Notes: generated from the sequence alone by a model not told the origin. A stretch of DNA of 64,000 nucleotides from an uncultured Paracoccaceae bacterium (GCA_947499715.1 CANMPL010000003.1:1-64000); one strand, 5' to 3'. Counted from the stretch's first letter, positions 16,984 through 26,163 are shown. Program-made: numbers and translations.

Positions 16984-17414
16984 TGCGCAACCTTTGTGCT
17001 TTCCTTGTGGGTGGCCTGTTTGGTGCCGGGCTTTTGCTATCAGGCATGACGGACACGCGCAAAGTTCAAGGCTGGCTTGACCTATTTGGCGACTGGGATC
17101 CGACCCTCGCCTTTGTCATGGGCGGAGCGATCATCCCCATGGCCATCGCCTGGCGCCTTGTTCCAAACCGGGCGCCGATCCTTGGCGGGACATTCCCATC
17201 ACCGCCGGACCCAAAGGTCGGCCGTAAACTTGTCATCGGGTCCGTCCTGTTTGGCATGGGATGGGGGCTTTCTGGTCTTTGTCCGGGTCCTGCGGTCGCC
17301 TCATTGGGGTTTGGTGGTATGGGCGGATTGATTTTCATGGTCGCGATGCTTTGCGGCATGTTGCTTGCGCCTGTCTTGCGCAATCGTCTGGACGCTGTGC
17401 CAGCGGCGGGCTAG
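16983..17414 (+). CDS. YeeE/YedE-family sulfur transporter subunit 2
   Basis: The product is 143 residues with four or five membrane spans. It contains the second-half signature GMGWGLSGLCPGPAVASLGFGG, with the conserved Cys in LCPGP, and GAGLLLSGMTDTRKVQGWLD near the N-terminus. It overlaps the upstream half-transporter by TGATG and lies 8 bp before the DUF442 gene. Together with subunit 1 it should form the membrane part of the sulfide-response operon. Confidence 0.85.
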   Translation: MRNLCAFLVGGLFGAGLLLSGMTDTRKVQGWLDLFGDWDPTLAFVMGGAIIPMAIAWRLVPNRAPILGGTFPSPPDPKVGRKLVIGSVLFGMGWGLSGLCPGPAVASLGFGGMGGLIFMVAMLCGMLLAPVLRNRLDAVPAAG

Positions 17415-17422
17415 AAAACATC

Positions 17423-17842
17423 ATGGATATTCGCCCTCTCACCCCGACCTACGCCGTCTCGCCCCAGATTGATCCAACCGACATTCCCGCGATCAAAGCT
17501 GCCGGATACGTAACGATTATCAACAACCGACCCGATGCAGAGAACCCTCCAAGCCATCATAGCGCGGCCATGCGCGCGCAGGCAGAGGCAGCCGGGCTGG
17601 GCTTTGTCGATATCCCGGTCACCCATCAAGGGTTGAATATGGAAATGGTGACCGACCAACGCGACGTGCTTGACGCGGCGGACGGCCCGGTTTTGGCCTA
17701 TTGCGCCTCTGGCACCCGCAGCACGATTGTTTGGGCACTGGGCCAGGCCGCCCTGATGGAACCTGACGCAATTATCGCCGCCGCCGCCGCACAGGGTTAT
17801 GATCTGGGCGGTATGCGTCGGCAACTTGACGCGCTCCGCTAA
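17423..17842 (+). CDS. DUF442 / TIGR01244-family phosphatase-like sulfur transferase
   Basis: The product is 139 residues from the ATG at 17423, eight bases after the upstream stop. The fold is that of dual-specificity phosphatases with the P-loop CASGTRST (C-x5-R-S/T) as catalytic loop; N-terminal YAVSPQIDPTDIPAIKAAGYVTIINNRPD is typical. In BigR operons this domain is the N-terminal half of Blh and is thought to act on sulfane sulfur in a rhodanese-like way. It is the last gene of the operon. Confidence 0.82.
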   Translation: MDIRPLTPTYAVSPQIDPTDIPAIKAAGYVTIINNRPDAENPPSHHSAAMRAQAEAAGLGFVDIPVTHQGLNMEMVTDQRDVLDAADGPVLAYCASGTRSTIVWALGQAALMEPDAIIAAAAAQGYDLGGMRRQLDALR

Positions 17843-17906
17843 CATTTCCAACGAACAACCCACCATCACGGATCCGGCGCGCCGTCGGGTACTTTTTTAC
17901 GAACGC

Positions 17907-18584
17907 TTAGATCTCTGACCAACGTAATGGGGCGGGCAGATCGAGCGATGCGAAATCAATGCGAAACACCCGGCGATTTGATGCTGCCTTTGAAGGCTTT
18001 GATCCATGCAGGGTCAACATCTTCAAAACAAGCAAATCACCCCGTTTGGCTTCGCAACATTCAATAGGATATCGATGGGCGGTTTCTTCGGCCTCCGCCG
18101 CCGAAACACGTCCCTCATTGTGACTTCCAGTCGCGATGTCCATTGCGCCATTTGCCTGATCTGTATCGTCCAAATGCACGCGCACAAATAGCATCCCGTC
18201 CAGGATCTGCCGTGGCGGCTCGCAATGCCAGACGTCCGACTTCTTGGTCCATTTGTCAAAACCTACGACGTCCTTGCGTTCTTCAACCGCGATCACCCGA
18301 TCCTGATGCCAGGGCACGCCCCAGTTTGTTTGTGGCGTCTTGTTGAATGCGATCACCCTTACCGGCTTCGCGGCCGGATCAAGTGTCGCAATCGCCCGCA
18401 TCAGAGAACTTTCTTTGGACAAGGCTGTAGCAAGCGCACGCGAGGTTTTGACCCTTGCCCCCGCCTTCGCATCCAGAACGGCCGCAGCATCCAGATCAAG
18501 AAGATCCGCCTCGGACACAGCCTGCCTTAGCCATATCCTGCCTTTCTTTTCAAATTCACCTCTGAGGGTCGCGTTGAACGTCAT
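17907..18584 (-). CDS. Phytanoyl-CoA dioxygenase (PhyH) family oxygenase
   Basis: The product is 225 residues with a double-stranded beta-helix fold. The iron ligands are seen as H-x-D in VPWHQDRVIAV and a distal His in LTLHGSKPSK; the Arg of SNRRVFRIDF is placed to bind 2-oxoglutarate. DGMLFVRVHLDDTDQANGAMDIATGSH is the usual central PhyH motif. The substrate cannot be told from the sequence. It stands alone, facing the sulfide operon. Confidence 0.82.
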   Translation of the reverse strand: MTFNATLRGEFEKKGRIWLRQAVSEADLLDLDAAAVLDAKAGARVKTSRALATALSKESSLMRAIATLDPAAKPVRVIAFNKTPQTNWGVPWHQDRVIAVEERKDVVGFDKWTKKSDVWHCEPPRQILDGMLFVRVHLDDTDQANGAMDIATGSHNEGRVSAAEAEETAHRYPIECCEAKRGDLLVLKMLTLHGSKPSKAASNRRVFRIDFASLDLPAPLRWSEI

Positions 18585-18759
18585 AGTCTCAACTTAGGTG
18601 GCTTTTCGCAGAACGGTAGGGCAATGCGCCACATGCTGCATTTGGGTCATCAACGGCACTTCCAATGATCCCCTGCCACCTTGCCGACACATGACCAATC
18701 CGTGCGGACTGCGCACTAAGCATTCACTTCGAACGCGCGACACACGGCCAACCCTGGCG

Positions 18760-19716
18760 TTATTCAGACGGCGCAAGCTGACGTTCATCAGTAACCGGCT
18801 TCTCTGCGATCGGCTGTGGCGGCAACTCCCGTAGGTCCAGCTTTGCGCCTTCTTCAATGCGCACCGCAATCTGCCCGGCAACCTGCCCAAGCCGCGCCTT
18901 CGCCACGGACCGCCCATCCGGCGCGACTAATCGCACCGTACCGACAGTGCACCCATAAAGTGGCAGCATTTGACCAACCTCCAGCCGTGTTGCAGCGGAA
19001 AGGGGCATTTCAAAGGTATGCAACACCGCGTCCAGACAGGCCGGTGCGGCCAAAACAGCCTCCGGAAAGTCTTTGGCCCAATTGCCCTTTGGTGCAGCCT
19101 CTTTTGGCGGCGCAATCGGCACGGCCGCATGTGGTGGAAGCGCAATCATGACGTCGGTCTGCTGATCCCCGCCGCCCAAGCCGATGGTAACTTTCATCAA
19201 CCGGTAGACCTGATCGCTTAGCACAAAACCCGCGGCACGTGGCCCCGACAACCGCTTCATCAGCGTCACCTGATCCGCCCAACCATCAAGCACGGTGCGC
19301 GGTGTTGTCTTGGTCAGCTCCTGCAAAAGCCCGTCAAAGAACGGCTCGATGAGCGCCGCATCCGCACGGGTAATCCGGCGCGGATCCTCTTTGCGCCCCG
19401 ATAGCCGCCCCGTCGTCTGCACTTCAACAGCTGCGTTGCACAGGACGCTATCGCACACCAGCAATCCTTGCACGACAGTCCCGTCGCCAACACCGACGAT
19501 CAGAACATCGTCTGACAATTGCGCCAACAAGCCATCCAGTTCCACCATTTCTTCGCGGATGGAACTGACATTCAGCGTCATCGACACGCTGGTTTGTGCC
19601 GCCCGCGTCACGGCCAGCGTCACTGCGCGCGACGCGGTCAACGGCACATCGGGGGCAACCGCCCTTTGCCGATGTGTCATTTTTTGTAAGACTGTGCGTG
19701 GTGCTTCGTCGTTCAT
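18760..19716 (-). CDS. FliM/FliN-family (SpoA domain) protein
   Basis: The product is 318 residues from the ATG at 19716 (MNDEAPRTVLQK). The central part resembles the FliM middle domain. The C-terminal 80 residues form a SpoA/FliN surface domain (FEMPLSAATRLEVGQMLPLYG, then VRLVAPDGRSVAKARLGQVAGQIAVRI). Such proteins are part of the flagellar C-ring switch that binds CheY-P. No other flagellar gene is in the window, so it is separate from the main cluster. The tail after about 295 is low-complexity. Confidence 0.75.
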   Translation of the reverse strand: MNDEAPRTVLQKMTHRQRAVAPDVPLTASRAVTLAVTRAAQTSVSMTLNVSSIREEMVELDGLLAQLSDDVLIVGVGDGTVVQGLLVCDSVLCNAAVEVQTTGRLSGRKEDPRRITRADAALIEPFFDGLLQELTKTTPRTVLDGWADQVTLMKRLSGPRAAGFVLSDQVYRLMKVTIGLGGGDQQTDVMIALPPHAAVPIAPPKEAAPKGNWAKDFPEAVLAAPACLDAVLHTFEMPLSAATRLEVGQMLPLYGCTVGTVRLVAPDGRSVAKARLGQVAGQIAVRIEEGAKLDLRELPPQPIAEKPVTDERQLAPSE

Positions 19717-19788
19717 ATCACCTGCCTTGCCCACCTATGGACAGGCGCACGTTAACCGCAATTTGGTTTACGGACCGTGAACATGCGC

Positions 19789-22473
19789 TCAGGACGCGGC
19801 CATACTTTGCGCTTTGGGCAAGGTCACTCGAAACGCAGCACCACCCTGCCCCGGCACATAGGCAATACTCCCGCCAAGCCGCTCCATGATCTCGCGGCAG
19901 ATCGCCAGCCCCAGACCCGCGCCGCCTGCCCTTTTTTCATCGGCCAGCCGCGCGAATTTTTCAAAGATCACGTCCTGATGTTCTGGCGAAATGCCACTTC
20001 CGTTGTCGACAAAATCCACGGACGTCTGACCGTCATTTTGGCGCACGATAATCTTCAATGCGGGCTGATCAGCGTCACAGTATTTTGCCGCATTCGCAAT
20101 CAAATTGATGAACACCTGCACCAACCGGTCCAGATCCGTTTCAAGTGCGATCGCCTCTCTGGCCGTCTTGCGTGAAATCTCAATCTTGCGACCGCTTGCC
20201 CCGGCCGAGGCAACGGCCCGCCCGATCAAATCGGACAAAACACCACGTTCCTGATTCAACGTCACCTGACCGTTTTCCAGCACCGACAAATCCAGCAAAT
20301 CGTCCAGCAGCCGTGTTAGCCGCAGCGCCTCGTCATGGATAATGCCCGCGTATCTTTCCTTTTCCTCTGGGTTCATATCCATGTCGCGCAGGATTTCCGA
20401 AAAAGAACGGATAGAGGTCATAGGCGTGCGCAACTCGTGGCTGATCTGACTGAGGAACGCATCCTTTTGCACCGAAAGTGCGGTCAGTTTGGTATTGGCC
20501 GCGCGCAATGCCCTCGCCGTGCGATCTTGCTCGGCGGATTTTGCCTCTAACTGGTTGGAATACTCCATGATTTGCGCGGCCTCGTCAGCCACGGCAATCA
20601 AGTCCTCGACCGACACGCTCGCCCCTTCGGTCAATTGCCCGATCATCGCATGTGCCGTCGCAGCCCCGACAGAACCGGCCAGTTCCCGTTCAAGCTGCTC
20701 AATGAAGATCGGCGTGACATCGGGTAGAAAACCATCCTTGCCTTGCGCCTTGGCTTCCCTTTGAAAGATCGCCTGCGCCTCTCCGCCACCCAAAATCCGT
20801 TGCGACATGATCAGCAGGTCTTCGGCTCCCGCACCACTTCTTGCCCATGCCCGCGCGCCTGCGTTATCGGCATAAACATTGACGAATTGGGCCCCCTGCA
20901 AGCGCTCCAGCGGGGTCGGAAAGCTAAGAACCGAGCCGACAAAGAAGACGCCGGTATTCAACAGCATCGACCATAGCAAGCCATGCACCAACGGATCCAA
21001 ACCTGCCACGCCAAACAAGGCCTCTGGCCGTAACCAGCTTAGGCCCAATGGGCCATTGATCATGACGTCTGTGCTGAACACAGCGTCGCCAAAGCTCGGC
21101 AGGAACAATGTCCACATCCAGACGATCAACCCGGTCAGCAGCCCCAGCACGGCCCCCAATCGCGTCGCGCCACGCCAGAAAATTCCGCCGAGCAGAACCG
21201 GCAAAACCTGCACCGCGCCCGAAAACGACACCAAGCCAATGGCGGCCAACGCCGTGCCGCCACCCGACAGCCGATAATATAAATACCCAAGCGCCAGCAC
21301 ACCCGCGATCGACAAGCGCCGCGCCGTGACAATCACCCGCCGCACGTCGCCCGAAATGCTCGCACCGGGTCCTGATCCTGCATTCAGCCACAGCGGCGCG
21401 ACAATGTGGTTACTCACCATCGTGGCCAAGGCAATCGTTGAAACGATCACCATCGACGTCGCAGACGAAAAGCCGCCCAAAAACGAAAGCATCGCAAGAC
21501 CATCCTGCCCCATGGCCAATGGCACGGTCAGAACGAACAAATCCGGGTTTGCGCCAGCGGGCATGATGTTCAACCCCACGACCGCGATCGGAATCACAAA
21601 AAGGCTCATCAGCAGCAGGTAAAGCGGGAACGCCCAACTCGCGGTCTGCAAATGGGTTTCATCTGCGTTCTCAACCACCAGAACCTGAAACATCCGTGGC
21701 AGACAGATAAACGCCGCGGCGGACAGAAAGATCAGACTGGCCCAGCGCCCGCCGCTTTGATCCCACTTGCTGATCGGAGAGGCGTCGATCTGGGCCAGCA
21801 CCGCGCTGGGGCCGCCACCAATCCCCCAGACCACAAAGATGCCGACCGCCAGCAGGGCCAGCAGTTTCACCACCGCCTCGACCGCGATGGCCATGACGAT
21901 ACCGTGGTGGCGTTCATTGGCGTCCAGATTGCGCGTCCCGAACAGGACCGTAAAAATCGCAAGCCCCACAGCGACCCAAATGGCGGCACGATTCAAATCA
22001 ACCCCTTGCCAAGCCTGTCCGCCGGCTTCTGCGAACACCGCAAATGAAAGCGTCACCGACTGCAGCTGCAATGCGATGTAAGGGGTCGCTGCCACCACAG
22101 CGATGACCGTTGCGATCATGCCCAATTGGGTCGACTTCCCAAAGCGCGACGAAATTAGATCGGCGATTGACGTAATCCGCTGGGCGCGACCAATGCGCAC
22201 CAATCGGCGCAGGATCAGCCACCAGCCGACCATCACCAAAGTGGGGCCAAGGTAGATTGTCACAAACTCCAACCCGGACCGCGCGGCGTATCCCACGGCA
22301 CCATAAAACGTCCAGGCGGTGCAATAAATGGACAGCGACAGCGTGTAGATTATCGGTGACCGCAACCAGCCGCTTTGTCCCAACCGCGCGCGCCGCTCAG
22401 CGGCAAAGGCGACGATGAACAACAAAGCGACGTAACCAAGCGCCACAAAAACCAAAAGGTTAAACGACACCAT
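19789..22473 (-). CDS. Sodium:solute symporter-histidine kinase fusion
   Basis: The product is 894 residues. Residues about 1-520 form an SSS transporter-like domain of about a dozen membrane helices (SIYCTAWTFYGAVGYAARSG near the N-terminus). A cytoplasmic linker is followed by a HisKA domain with phosphoacceptor H679 (SHELRTPMTSIRSFSEIL), then an HATPase domain with an N-box, DNGSGIS and GGAGLGLAICREIM. This CbrA-like architecture links solute passage to kinase output. It forms an apparent operon with a small membrane protein (stop and start share one base) and a response regulator, its likely partner. The ligand is unknown; acetate or amino acids are known for relatives. Confidence 0.9.
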   Translation of the reverse strand: MVSFNLLVFVALGYVALLFIVAFAAERRARLGQSGWLRSPIIYTLSLSIYCTAWTFYGAVGYAARSGLEFVTIYLGPTLVMVGWWLILRRLVRIGRAQRITSIADLISSRFGKSTQLGMIATVIAVVAATPYIALQLQSVTLSFAVFAEAGGQAWQGVDLNRAAIWVAVGLAIFTVLFGTRNLDANERHHGIVMAIAVEAVVKLLALLAVGIFVVWGIGGGPSAVLAQIDASPISKWDQSGGRWASLIFLSAAAFICLPRMFQVLVVENADETHLQTASWAFPLYLLLMSLFVIPIAVVGLNIMPAGANPDLFVLTVPLAMGQDGLAMLSFLGGFSSATSMVIVSTIALATMVSNHIVAPLWLNAGSGPGASISGDVRRVIVTARRLSIAGVLALGYLYYRLSGGGTALAAIGLVSFSGAVQVLPVLLGGIFWRGATRLGAVLGLLTGLIVWMWTLFLPSFGDAVFSTDVMINGPLGLSWLRPEALFGVAGLDPLVHGLLWSMLLNTGVFFVGSVLSFPTPLERLQGAQFVNVYADNAGARAWARSGAGAEDLLIMSQRILGGGEAQAIFQREAKAQGKDGFLPDVTPIFIEQLERELAGSVGAATAHAMIGQLTEGASVSVEDLIAVADEAAQIMEYSNQLEAKSAEQDRTARALRAANTKLTALSVQKDAFLSQISHELRTPMTSIRSFSEILRDMDMNPEEKERYAGIIHDEALRLTRLLDDLLDLSVLENGQVTLNQERGVLSDLIGRAVASAGASGRKIEISRKTAREAIALETDLDRLVQVFINLIANAAKYCDADQPALKIIVRQNDGQTSVDFVDNGSGISPEHQDVIFEKFARLADEKRAGGAGLGLAICREIMERLGGSIAYVPGQGGAAFRVTLPKAQSMAAS

Positions 22474-22733
22474 CAGTCGGTGTCCTCGGTCGCCTCATCC
22501 GCGGCCTGCGGCACCAGCCCGCGTGACAAGGCAGCGGCAAGCACGATCAAAAGGACCCAAACGCCAAACACGTATTGCACCGCAATCCCGGTGCCGCCGG
22601 TGCCCCGCCACAACAACGGGAACAGCCACAAGACAACGCCGAGCACGGGCAACATCCGCAAGGCATCGCGCAGTCGCCGTTGACGATAGGTGGCCCGCGC
22701 CAGAAAGACCGCTCTTTCCTTTGGCCCGCTCAT
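22473..22733 (-). CDS. Small membrane protein of the SSS-kinase operon
   Basis: The product is 86 residues with a basic N-terminus (ERAVFLARATYRQRRLRDALR) followed by two hydrophobic helices (about 26-44 and 50-72) and an acidic tail. It overlaps the response regulator gene by 4 nt and touches the kinase gene, so all three are translated together. It probably assists or anchors the SSS kinase; no direct sequence evidence shows how. Confidence 0.75.
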   Translation of the reverse strand: MSGPKERAVFLARATYRQRRLRDALRMLPVLGVVLWLFPLLWRGTGGTGIAVQYVFGVWVLLIVLAAALSRGLVPQAADEATEDTD

Positions 22734-23098
22734 GATCCGATCAACCGGCGCACATGATCGCGCACCTCGGTGTTTGAAAACGGCTTGGTCAGGAATAGCG
22801 TCGCCCCCAACCGTTCGGCCAGTTCCCGATCCTTTGTTTGCCCTCTTGCCGTCAACATCATCACCGGCAAATCCTTTGTGCCATCGGTGGCGCGCACATC
22901 GCGGAGGATATCATAGCCCGACCGACCGGGCAGCATCACGTCAAGAATGATCATGTCAGGTATCTGCTTGGTCAACTTGTCCATCGCAGTTGTGCCATCT
23001 TCATGTGTGTGAACGGTGTAGCCGTCACGAGACAGAATAAAGCTGATGGCCTCAATGATGTTTGGCTCATCTTCGATGAGCAAAACGCGCTTCCCCAT
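22730..23098 (-). CDS. Single-domain response regulator (CheY-like)
   Basis: The product is a 122-residue receiver domain with no output domain. The acidic pocket is D10/E11, the phosphorylation site D53 (MIILDVMLPG), the switch residue T83 and K105 (TKPFS). It is first in the operon with the SSS histidine kinase, so it is probably phosphorylated by it. Without an output domain it must act through protein contact or pass phosphate on. Confidence 0.88.
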   Translation of the reverse strand: MGKRVLLIEDEPNIIEAISFILSRDGYTVHTHEDGTTAMDKLTKQIPDMIILDVMLPGRSGYDILRDVRATDGTKDLPVMMLTARGQTKDRELAERLGATLFLTKPFSNTEVRDHVRRLIGS

Positions 23099-23176
23099 GT
23101 GACCGCCCCCTCTTAACAGCCGCAGATAGCTCCCCCCATCTGCGCCGCCTAACTATCACGCGCGGGCAGCGCACTG

Positions 23177-24478
23177 TCAAAGCCGTTCGTTGGGCCCCGC
23201 CCCCAAAGCCGATGGTTCGCGCCGTGCCGCGCAGGCTGATCGCGCACAAATGCGACATGACACACCGATTGGCATCGGCGGGATCGGTCCAGGGGTCGGG
23301 TCAGGCAAGACCAACATCGTTGCCTGCAAAAGCGGCGGGCGGTCCATCTGAGAGACGCCAACTTCGCGTGCGACTGCCCAACACTTCAACCGGGTCTCGG
23401 GCTGTCCAGGGACCACAACGTCCGCAACGATGGCGCGCCCCGGCTGCCCCAATGCCGTGAACACGGGCCACAGCGGACACGCCGTTCCGCGTGGAAAGGC
23501 AAACCCAGCGACTTCCTTTAGCATCGTGGGAAAGCCACCCGCATCGCAGATCACCATGCCCAAAGGGGGGCGCCCTTCTGCTGGCGGCAGTGACGCCATC
23601 CGTCGGATCACCTGCGCCAAATCGACGTCCAGCGCCCCCGCAATCGCCCAAGCGTCATACCCATGCTCGGCGATTGCAGCCGCCAAGCGGGACATCGGCA
23701 AAGCCTCGACATCCCGCACATAGACCGCCTCCCAAGCCTCGAACAATTGCTGGGCCGGTTTGCGTAACTGCGGCTTCGCGATGTTGTGTGGCGGGTTGTC
23801 TTCCAGCGCGGCCAGATGCCACTCTGTCTGCGCCAAAAGGCCTTCAACTTCTTCCAATGGCGAAAGCGGCACTCCCGCCCCATCCTCTGGCGGATCAAAG
23901 TAACTGACCAATGCATCACTCTCAGCGGCCAAACGAATGGCATCGTCATGAATGTTGCGATGAAACCGGCCCTGCCATTCTGCATCAATCTTTTCGTCAC
24001 TTGTCAGAATTGCCGCCGTTGACCTGATCGCCGTCACGGCAGAGATCACGCCATGCAAGGCCGTCGCCAGATCTGGGTCATAGGTAATCCGATCGGTCAG
24101 CATCTGCGCGCGCGCTTCAAGTGCTGCAATCCTTGCGGCCTGTGCTGCGATCAAACCTGCCCAACCCGGATAACGGGCAGCCAGATCATCTGCGCGGTTC
24201 ACTTCTGCCCGCCCTTCATCCCAACGACCCGCTGCTGCCTGCATCGCATCCAGAACCGCCCGCTCTGCCCCGTCGGTCAGCAATCCCGGCTCGGTCTCAA
24301 GGGCTGCGGCAATATTCGTCAGCAAACGCCCCGCGATTCTGCGCTTATCGTGCTCGATCAGATTGAGGTAAGAAGGCGAGATCCCCGCCTTTTCAGCCAG
24401 ATCAGCCTGTCGAAGCCCCAGATCAAGCCGCCTGGCGCGAATACGGGAACCTGTTCGAGATGTCGGAGCGCGGGCCAA
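23177..24478 (-). CDS. ScfR-type (short-chain acyl-CoA) XRE-family regulator
   Basis: The product is 433 residues. An N-terminal XRE helix-turn-helix (residues about 8-65: IRARRLDLGLRQADLAEKAG, SPSYLNLIEHDKR) precedes a long helical region. The C-terminal half is DUF2083-like (GMVICDAGGFPTMLKEV, FAFPRGTACPLWPVFTALGQPG), ending with Cys-rich CRICARSACAARREPS. This matches the ScfR family, whose members such as PccR sense short-chain acyl-CoA and activate carboxylation pathways. It is divergent from the HAAT transporter genes with two palindromes between. The inducer is unknown. Confidence 0.82.
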   Translation of the reverse strand: MARAPTSRTGSRIRARRLDLGLRQADLAEKAGISPSYLNLIEHDKRRIAGRLLTNIAAALETEPGLLTDGAERAVLDAMQAAAGRWDEGRAEVNRADDLAARYPGWAGLIAAQAARIAALEARAQMLTDRITYDPDLATALHGVISAVTAIRSTAAILTSDEKIDAEWQGRFHRNIHDDAIRLAAESDALVSYFDPPEDGAGVPLSPLEEVEGLLAQTEWHLAALEDNPPHNIAKPQLRKPAQQLFEAWEAVYVRDVEALPMSRLAAAIAEHGYDAWAIAGALDVDLAQVIRRMASLPPAEGRPPLGMVICDAGGFPTMLKEVAGFAFPRGTACPLWPVFTALGQPGRAIVADVVVPGQPETRLKCWAVAREVGVSQMDRPPLLQATMLVLPDPTPGPIPPMPIGVSCRICARSACAARREPSALGAGPNERL

Positions 24479-24527
24479 TTACCTTAACCTTTTCATAACC
24501 TTTCTGCACCTGCGCGAAAACAGATTT

Positions 24528-24549
24528 ACAGAATATGACAGCATTCTGT
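24528..24549. promoter_or_regulatory. Inverted repeat ACAGAAT-N8-ATTCTGT
   Basis: Perfect 7-bp arms lie 50 bp upstream of the ScfR-type gene in the divergent spacer. It is a candidate operator for that regulator. Confidence 0.5.
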
Positions 24550-24572
24550 GCAGATGTTTACAAAAAAGTCCA

Positions 24573-24585
24573 GCATTCAGAATGC
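24573..24585. promoter_or_regulatory. Palindrome GCATTC-A-GAATGC
   Basis: A perfect 6-1-6 palindrome lies 24 bp from the previous inverted repeat and shares the half-site core ATTC/GAAT. It is a second candidate site in the same divergent promoter region. Confidence 0.5.
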
Positions 24586-24699
24586 GATGCTATTCAGATG
24601 TCCTGTTCCGCCCGATGCTGACGCTAGCGCTGTAAAGTGTCTGGCGCAGTGGGAAAAGGAGGTCCCGCTGTGCGTTAAAAATCCACAGGGAGGATATCA

Positions 24700-26049
24700 A
24701 TGTCCAAATCCAACTTCTCGCGCCGTGGCGTACTGAAGACCGGGGCCGTAACGGCCGGCGGTCTGATGCTGCCTACGTATCTGCGCGCTGACGCTCATGC
24801 GGGCTATACCAACGCACCGCAGGGCGACACCGTGAAAATCGGTTTTAACGTGCCACAGACTGGCCCCTACGCTGAAGAAGGTCTCGACGAGCTGCGCGCG
24901 CAAGAACTCGCTGTTGAGCACCTCAACGGTATGGGCGACGGCGGCATGCTGAACACGTTCTCTGAACAGAACCTCGACGGCACCGGCATCCTTGGCAAAA
25001 AGGTCGAGTTTGTCACAGGCGACACACAGACAAAATCTGACGTAGCCCGTGCATCTGCACAGTCGATGATCCAGAAAGACGGCGTCATCATGGTCAACGG
25101 TGGTTCGTCCTCCGGTGTTGCCATCGCTGTGCAGGGTCTCTGCCAAGAGGCCGGCATCATCTTCATGGCGGGTCTGACCCACTCCAACGACACAACCGGT
25201 AAAGACAAGAAAGCCAATGGCTTCCGTCACTTCTTTAACGGCTACATGTCTGGTGCGGCTCTGGGCCCAGTGCTTCAGAACGAATACGGTAGCGAGCGTA
25301 GTGCTTACCACCTGACCGCTGACTACACATGGGGCTGGACACAGCAGGAATCCATGCAGGCGTCGACTGAAGCTATCGGCTGGAACACAGTCCAGAACGT
25401 GCTGACACCTGTTGGTGCGGGCGACTTTGCGTCCTACCTGACACCTGTCATCAACTCTGGCGCCGATACGCTGATCCTGAACCACTACGGTGGGGACATG
25501 GTGAACTCACTGACCCAGGCCGTCACGCAGTTCGGCCTCAAGGACAAGGTTGTCAACGGCAACGACTTCAAGATCATCGTTCCACTCTACTCGGAACTGA
25601 TGGCCGCTGGTGCTGGCTCCAACATCGAAGGCGTGTTCGGCTCGATGAACTGGAACTGGCAGTTGCAGGACGCAGGCACCGCTGCCTTCGTAAAGTCGTT
25701 CGGCGAAAAGTATGGCTTCCCGCCATCCGGTTCCGCCCACACCTGCTACGTCCAGACACTGCTTTATGCAGATGCCGTGACACGCGCAGGCACCTTCAAC
25801 CCATGTGGCGTTGTCGAAGCCCTCGAGGACTTCGATTTCGACGGCATGGGCAACGGTCCTGTCACCTACCGTGGCGCAGACCACCAGTGCTTCAAAGACG
25901 TGTTGGTCATGAAGGGTTCCGAGAACCCAACCAACCAGTACGACACACTGGAAATCGTGGAAGTCACGCCACGTGCACAGGTCGAGTATGAGCCCGATCA
26001 CCCCATGTTCGCCGGTGGCGATCTGGGCGAGTGTAACCCGGGCGCATAA
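24700..26049 (+). CDS. ABC transporter periplasmic binding protein (HAAT/Liv type)
   Basis: The product is 449 residues. A twin-arginine signal (SRRGVLKTGAVTAGG) ends near ADAHA, so export is by Tat. The mature part is a type-I periplasmic binding fold (KIGFNVPQTGPYAEEGLDELRAQELAVEHLNG, then MVNGGSSSGVAIAVQGLCQEAGI). Five cysteines in the mature part could form disulfides. GGGAGG precedes the start. It is first of five genes for a complete importer. HAAT-type proteins take branched-chain amino acids, amides, urea or other small organic acids; the substrate here cannot be fixed. The adjoining ScfR-type regulator hints at a short-chain acid or amide. Confidence 0.88.
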   Translation: MSKSNFSRRGVLKTGAVTAGGLMLPTYLRADAHAGYTNAPQGDTVKIGFNVPQTGPYAEEGLDELRAQELAVEHLNGMGDGGMLNTFSEQNLDGTGILGKKVEFVTGDTQTKSDVARASAQSMIQKDGVIMVNGGSSSGVAIAVQGLCQEAGIIFMAGLTHSNDTTGKDKKANGFRHFFNGYMSGAALGPVLQNEYGSERSAYHLTADYTWGWTQQESMQASTEAIGWNTVQNVLTPVGAGDFASYLTPVINSGADTLILNHYGGDMVNSLTQAVTQFGLKDKVVNGNDFKIIVPLYSELMAAGAGSNIEGVFGSMNWNWQLQDAGTAAFVKSFGEKYGFPPSGSAHTCYVQTLLYADAVTRAGTFNPCGVVEALEDFDFDGMGNGPVTYRGADHQCFKDVLVMKGSENPTNQYDTLEIVEVTPRAQVEYEPDHPMFAGGDLGECNPGA

Positions 26050-26067
26050 GCGTAACCTAACGACACC

Positions 26068-26092
26068 GGGGCAGGCGTTTGCCGCCTGCCCC
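26068..26092 (+). terminator. Intra-operon hairpin after binding-protein gene
   Basis: A perfect 10-bp GC-rich stem (GGGGCAGGCG/CGCCTGCCCC) with loop TTTGC lies 19 bp after the stop. No T run follows, so it is probably an attenuating or mRNA-stabilising hairpin that keeps the binding protein in excess of the permeases. Confidence 0.65.
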
Positions 26093-26163
26093 ACCCTGCC
26101 CTGGGCTTGATCCAGGGACCCTTCTTGAAATCAATCGCGCCCCAGGCGGGCAGGAGCGGTAAG

